Positions 5,549-8,311 of a DNA stretch of 8,311 bases are shown one piece after another. The first letter of the stretch is position 1, and the number at the start of each line of letters is the position of its first letter. A program made the translations under genes and the position numbers. The notes below the pieces were generated by a model. That model was not told the origin of the DNA, searched no databases, and saw only the letters and a list, made by a program, of their open reading frames with translations. The DNA is from an uncultured Oscillospiraceae bacterium. Lineage in GTDB: Bacteria > Bacillota > Clostridia > Oscillospirales > Oscillospiraceae. The stretch is taken from the NCBI GenBank assembly GCA_934573945.1, contig CAKTMQ010000068.1:1-8311 (forward strand), in the 5' to 3' direction.

Positions 5549-5567
5549 AGTCATCCAATTCGTGACT
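5549..5567. promoter_or_regulatory. Possible operator, inverted repeat AGTCA-N9-TGACT
   Basis: Perfect five-base arms (5549-5553, 5563-5567) with a nine-base spacer sit at the predicted transcription start of the PucR gene and upstream of the divergent peptidase operon. The 14-base centre-to-centre spacing is compatible with a dimeric helix-turn-helix protein. The arms are short and no second copy is seen elsewhere in the window, so this is tentative. Confidence 0.3.
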
Positions 5568-5629
5568 CACAGTAATAGCTTTTCATACATCCCACGGTTT
5601 TCCCGCTCATCGGAACGGAGGTCATCAGA

Positions 5630-7264
5630 ATGCTTACAGTACAGGACATCTTGCAGCTGCCGCTTCTCTCTTCAGGTCAGGTGGTGGCCGGCGCCCGGGG
5701 TCTGTCCCGCGCCGTGGAGCACGTCAGCGTCATGGAGGTGGATCTCACCAAGTGGTGCTCCCCCACCCTCGTCCGCGGTGCCGCCCTGGAGATCTCCTCC
5801 ATGTACTCTCTGGCCGACAGTGTGGATCGGCAGATCCAGGCCGTCCAGCACCTCAACCGTACCGGCGGCTCCGGATTGCTGCTGTGCTACGTGGGCAAGG
5901 TGCTCAAGGAGGTCTCGCCGGAGCTGATCCGGGTGTGCGACGAGATGGATTTCCCCCTGATCGTCATGCCCGGTCTGGTGGGCTATAAGGAGATCATCCG
6001 CGTGATCTCCGACGCGCTGCTGGGACTGGACAACAAGCGCCTGCAGGACGCCATCGACGTCTATGAATACGTGACCAAGCTGCTGATCGACGGCAAGGAC
6101 AACACGGCGCTGGTACTGGCGCTGGAGCACATGATCGGCAAGCGGGTGCTGTACTTCGACCAGAACGCCCAGCCCATCGTCTCCTCCGGCTACTCCGCCG
6201 AGCAGCTGCGGGAGATCACCCAGTACGTCAAGCACTATTCGGCGGAGTTCCTGCTCAAGCACTCCAGCAAGACCGTCCAGTTCGAGGAGATCGACACGCC
6301 GCTCTACCTGTGCCCCATCTATAACAAGACCTACTATTTCGGCATTCTGGCCATTGCCGGCGACCATTTCTCCGATCTGGACAAGGTCTCCATCGCCCAG
6401 ATCCGCAACGCCCTGAGCATCTCCACCCTGAACCAGATCAGCGTGCTGCAGCAGCAGGAAAAGCTGCGTTCCGACTTCATCCGGGACATCATCACCGGCC
6501 ACTATACCGAGGAGGACATCCTTCGCCGCAGCACCGCCATCGAGTGCAACATCGCCAAGGTCGAGGGCTGCATCGTGCTGGACATCCGGGACTTCAAGCA
6601 TCTGGCGCAGCGCAGCCCGGAGGAGGATCTGCTCTCGCTGAAGGGCAAGTTCTACGAGCAGGTGCGGGACGAGCTGAGCGCCTTTGCCGGCGAGAGCATC
6701 TGCTGCAGCTTCAGCGACAAGGTCATCGTGCTCTTCATCCCCGGCCAGTCCGGTGAGCAGTCCATCCTGCAGGTGGCAAAAACGCTCCAGCGCGTGCTGA
6801 AAAGCCAGATCAATCTGGAGGTCTCCGTGGGCGTGGGCTACCGCTGCCGCGGACTGCACACCATTCAGGAGAGCTACGAAACGGCGCGGCTGGCGCTGCG
6901 CATCGCCAACTCCTCCCTCTCTGACGTCTCCTGCGTGGACAGCGAGGATCACCCCGTGTACATGGCGCTGCTGCAGAGCTATCAGGCCGATTCCCAGAAG
7001 ATCCATGCCGCGGTGGACGCCATGCTGGCGCCCATCCGGGAATACGACCAGGCGCACGGCAGCGCACTGGAGGAGACCTTCCGCTGTCTGCTGCGCAATG
7101 ACATGGACTACAAGGTGGTGGCTGAACAGCTGTTTCTCCACAAAAACACGGTGCTGCAGCGCAAGCAGAAGATCACCTCCCTCTACCAGCAGGATCCCTT
7201 CCTGCTGCCGTCGAAAAAGCAGTTTGAATTCGCTTTCATCCTGGAGGAGCTGTATCCTCTGTGA
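5630..7264 (+). CDS. PucR-family transcriptional regulator
   Basis: This 544-residue cytoplasmic regulator has the full PucR layout. The N-terminal PucR domain (about 1-125) starts MLTVQDILQLPLL and contains GARGLSRAVEHVSVMEV and DFPLIVMPG. A central GGDEF-like region (roughly 280-425) includes the segment around VSVGVGYRCRGLHTIQESYE. The C-terminal helix-turn-helix (about 488-532) has DYKVVAEQLFLHKNTVLQRK. In Bacillus subtilis PucR controls purine catabolism and nitrogen use; relatives sit beside hydantoinase, amidohydrolase and DUF917 genes. GGAGGT (5617-5622) lies seven bases before the ATG, which fixes the start. It is divergent from the M20 peptidase operon and convergent with the DUF917 gene, so these are its likely targets. 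The effector is unknown. Its length is typical and it shows no break. Confidence 0.9.
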   Translation: MLTVQDILQLPLLSSGQVVAGARGLSRAVEHVSVMEVDLTKWCSPTLVRGAALEISSMYSLADSVDRQIQAVQHLNRTGGSGLLLCYVGKVLKEVSPELIRVCDEMDFPLIVMPGLVGYKEIIRVISDALLGLDNKRLQDAIDVYEYVTKLLIDGKDNTALVLALEHMIGKRVLYFDQNAQPIVSSGYSAEQLREITQYVKHYSAEFLLKHSSKTVQFEEIDTPLYLCPIYNKTYYFGILAIAGDHFSDLDKVSIAQIRNALSISTLNQISVLQQQEKLRSDFIRDIITGHYTEEDILRRSTAIECNIAKVEGCIVLDIRDFKHLAQRSPEEDLLSLKGKFYEQVRDELSAFAGESICCSFSDKVIVLFIPGQSGEQSILQVAKTLQRVLKSQINLEVSVGVGYRCRGLHTIQESYETARLALRIANSSLSDVSCVDSEDHPVYMALLQSYQADSQKIHAAVDAMLAPIREYDQAHGSALEETFRCLLRNDMDYKVVAEQLFLHKNTVLQRKQKITSLYQQDPFLLPSKKQFEFAFILEELYPL

Positions 7265-7275
7265 TCAAATTTTTC

Positions 7276-7312
7276 AAAGCGGGTGTTTATGGAGTCCATA
7301 AACGCCCGCTTT
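7276..7312 (+). terminator. Long hairpin after the PucR gene
   Basis: AAAGCGGGTGTTTATGG (7276-7292) pairs with CCATAAACGCCCGCTTT (7296-7312) over 17 positions with one G-U wobble. It begins 12 bases after the stop codon. The stem is very stable but is followed by GCACCCC rather than a T-tract. The left arm can also pair perfectly with a third arm at 7340-7356. Confidence 0.6.
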
Positions 7313-7339
7313 GCACCCCATAAGTTTCCTCTTTTTCCC

Positions 7340-7358
7340 CCATAAACACCCGCTTTTT
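7340..7358 (+). repeat. Third arm of the PucR 3' repeat, followed by a T-tract
   Basis: CCATAAACACCCGCTTT (7340-7356) is an exact reverse complement of the arm at 7276-7292 and differs at one base from the arm at 7296-7312. T-tract 7354-7358 follows. Pairing of 7276-7292 with this arm would enclose the middle arm in a 47-base loop and place a T-tract at the stem end. The 7276/7296 hairpin is the kinetically favoured one. Confidence 0.6.
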
Positions 7359-7372
7359 CCCCATGAAAAACA

Positions 7373-7414
7373 CCGAAACGAGGAGCCCTTACGGGCTTCC
7401 TCGTTTCGGCGCTT
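7373..7414. terminator. Bidirectional intrinsic terminator between convergent genes
   Basis: The plus strand reads an arm at 7373-7388 (CCGAAACGAGGAGCCC), loop TTAC and an arm at 7393-7409 with one bulged base, followed by GC and TTTT at 7412-7415. The minus strand reads the stem followed by TGTTTTT. It can therefore stop both the PucR transcript and the DUF917 transcript that ends at 7434. Confidence 0.85.
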
Positions 7415-7433
7415 TTAGGAGATGCAGGGAATA

Positions 7434-8311
7434 TTACTCACTCAGAACTTTTTCCATGGGGACGTGGTCAAAGTCAAAGTCGTAATAACGGGGATTCATG
7501 ACATCGAAGGGCTTGCCGGAGCGGAACTGCTCACGGGCGGGCATACCCACGATGCTGACCACATCACCCTCGTTGATGACGGTGTTGGTCAGAGGACGGC
7601 AGGTCTTGCTGTCCACGCACTGGACGATGTCGGGGCTGGTGATCCAGGGCTTGTCGTTCTTCCACATCACGTGGTACTCGTTCTCGAACCACAGCTTGTA
7701 GGTGTTGCCGGCGAACTCGTCGATGCCCTCCAGCTCCAGCGTGCCGTAGTACAGACCGTCGATGGTCTTGCCTTCCTTCTTCACCAGACGGGCGGTGGTC
7801 AGCAGGTGGCCGTTGGCAGCCTTCACGGCGGCGGCCACAGGATCCTCGCCCTTCTCGTTGGCGATGCGGATGGCCTGACCGACGGCGAAGCACTGGCTCA
7901 GGGTGCCGGGCACCAGCGCGTCCTTCACCTCTTTGCCGCTCATGATGTAGCAGGCGTGGGCGACCATGCCGAAGCCGGAGTCGGCCAGCATTTTGCCGTT
8001 GCGCTCGATCATGTGGCTGTTGACGCAGCGGGTCAGGATATTGGTGTCACCGTACTGGTTGACGATGGCCACGGGCAGGCAGGGCTTGTCCAGCACCAGA
8101 GGCAGCGCCTGTACCATCTGGGGATAGGCACGGCCGGCGGCGTCGGCGTCGATGTAGGTCAGACCCTTGTCAAAACCGACGGACATGGGCATACAGCTGT
8201 TGCCGCCGCCCAGCTCGATGGCGAACAGGGCATTGATCTTCTTGCCGGTGTACTCCTCCAGCACGTCCAGAGACATGGACAGCGCCTGCTGGGGGGAGTA
8301 AGGGGGATCCA
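7434..8311 (-). CDS. DUF917 / S-methyl-thiohydantoin desulfurase-family protein, 5' end missing
   Basis: 291 codons of C-terminal sequence are visible. The frame stays open to the right edge (reading DPPYSPQQALSMSLDVLEEY), so the in-frame ATG at 8276 is internal and not the start. Motifs fit the DUF917 family (Pfam S-methyl thiohydantoin desulfurase N- and C-terminal domains): FAIELGGGNSCMPM near the left of the fragment, ADAAGRAYPQMVQALPLVL after it, VPGTLSQCFAVGQAIR in the middle, and a C-terminal domain with PWITSPDIVQCVDSKTCRPLTN and VSIVGMPA. Members are about 360 residues, so roughly 70 are missing. The family is linked to thiohydantoin or hydantoin ring compounds, often beside hydantoinase/oxoprolinase and PucR genes. 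The reaction here is inferred from the family only. It converges on the PucR gene and may be under its control. Confidence 0.85.
   Translation of the reverse strand, partial: DPPYSPQQALSMSLDVLEEYTGKKINALFAIELGGGNSCMPMSVGFDKGLTYIDADAAGRAYPQMVQALPLVLDKPCLPVAIVNQYGDTNILTRCVNSHMIERNGKMLADSGFGMVAHACYIMSGKEVKDALVPGTLSQCFAVGQAIRIANEKGEDPVAAAVKAANGHLLTTARLVKKEGKTIDGLYYGTLELEGIDEFAGNTYKLWFENEYHVMWKNDKPWITSPDIVQCVDSKTCRPLTNTVINEGDVVSIVGMPAREQFRSGKPFDVMNPRYYDFDFDHVPMEKVLSE

Noticed and set aside
5672..7141. 489-residue open frame on the minus strand opposite the PucR gene
   Set aside because: It is long only because GC-rich coding DNA lacks stop codons on the opposite strand. It lacks a ribosome binding site and family motifs, and PucR on the plus strand is unambiguous.

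Overview
The window looks like chromosomal DNA of a GC-rich Gram-positive anaerobe of the class Clostridia, most likely Oscillospiraceae (Flavonifractor/Intestinimonas/Lawsonibacter-type gut bacteria). This is judged from protein style, strong AGGAGG-type ribosome binding sites, a SipW-type secretion signal, a DUF4830-like lipoprotein and a REP-like palindrome. The taxonomic call is inference. I see no tRNA, rRNA, CRISPR array, transposase or phage gene.

Layout, left to right. Positions 1-117 (minus) carry the first 39 codons of a secreted protein with a SipW-dependent (TasA/CalY-type) signal peptide. It has a good sigma-A promoter at 273-301 and a leader with two overlapping hairpins. Positions about 300-789 have no convincing gene and hold a patchwork of hairpins and short direct repeats. 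Then come a CdaR/PucR-like regulator (790-1884, minus, own promoter), an RsuA-family 16S rRNA pseudouridine synthase (2041-2754, minus), and a divergent small lipoprotein (2842-3297, plus) ending in a strong terminator. A REP-like palindrome follows at 3368-3400.

The right half is the more interesting part. A two-gene minus-strand operon contains a PepT-like M20 metallopeptidase (4309-5403) and, 7 bases downstream of its stop codon, a conserved protein of unknown function (3459-4301) with a Cys/His cluster in its tail. Divergent from it is a full-length PucR-family regulator (5630-7264, plus). Converging on the regulator is the C-terminal part of a DUF917 / S-methyl-thiohydantoin desulfurase-family protein (7434-8311, minus, 5' end outside the window). 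A bidirectional terminator and a three-armed repeat separate the last two.

The combination of PucR, M20 hydrolase, DUF917 and an uncharacterised protein suggests a regulated locus for using peptide, amide or hydantoin-like nitrogen compounds. The shared role is inference from neighbourhood and family knowledge. No gene here proves the substrate.
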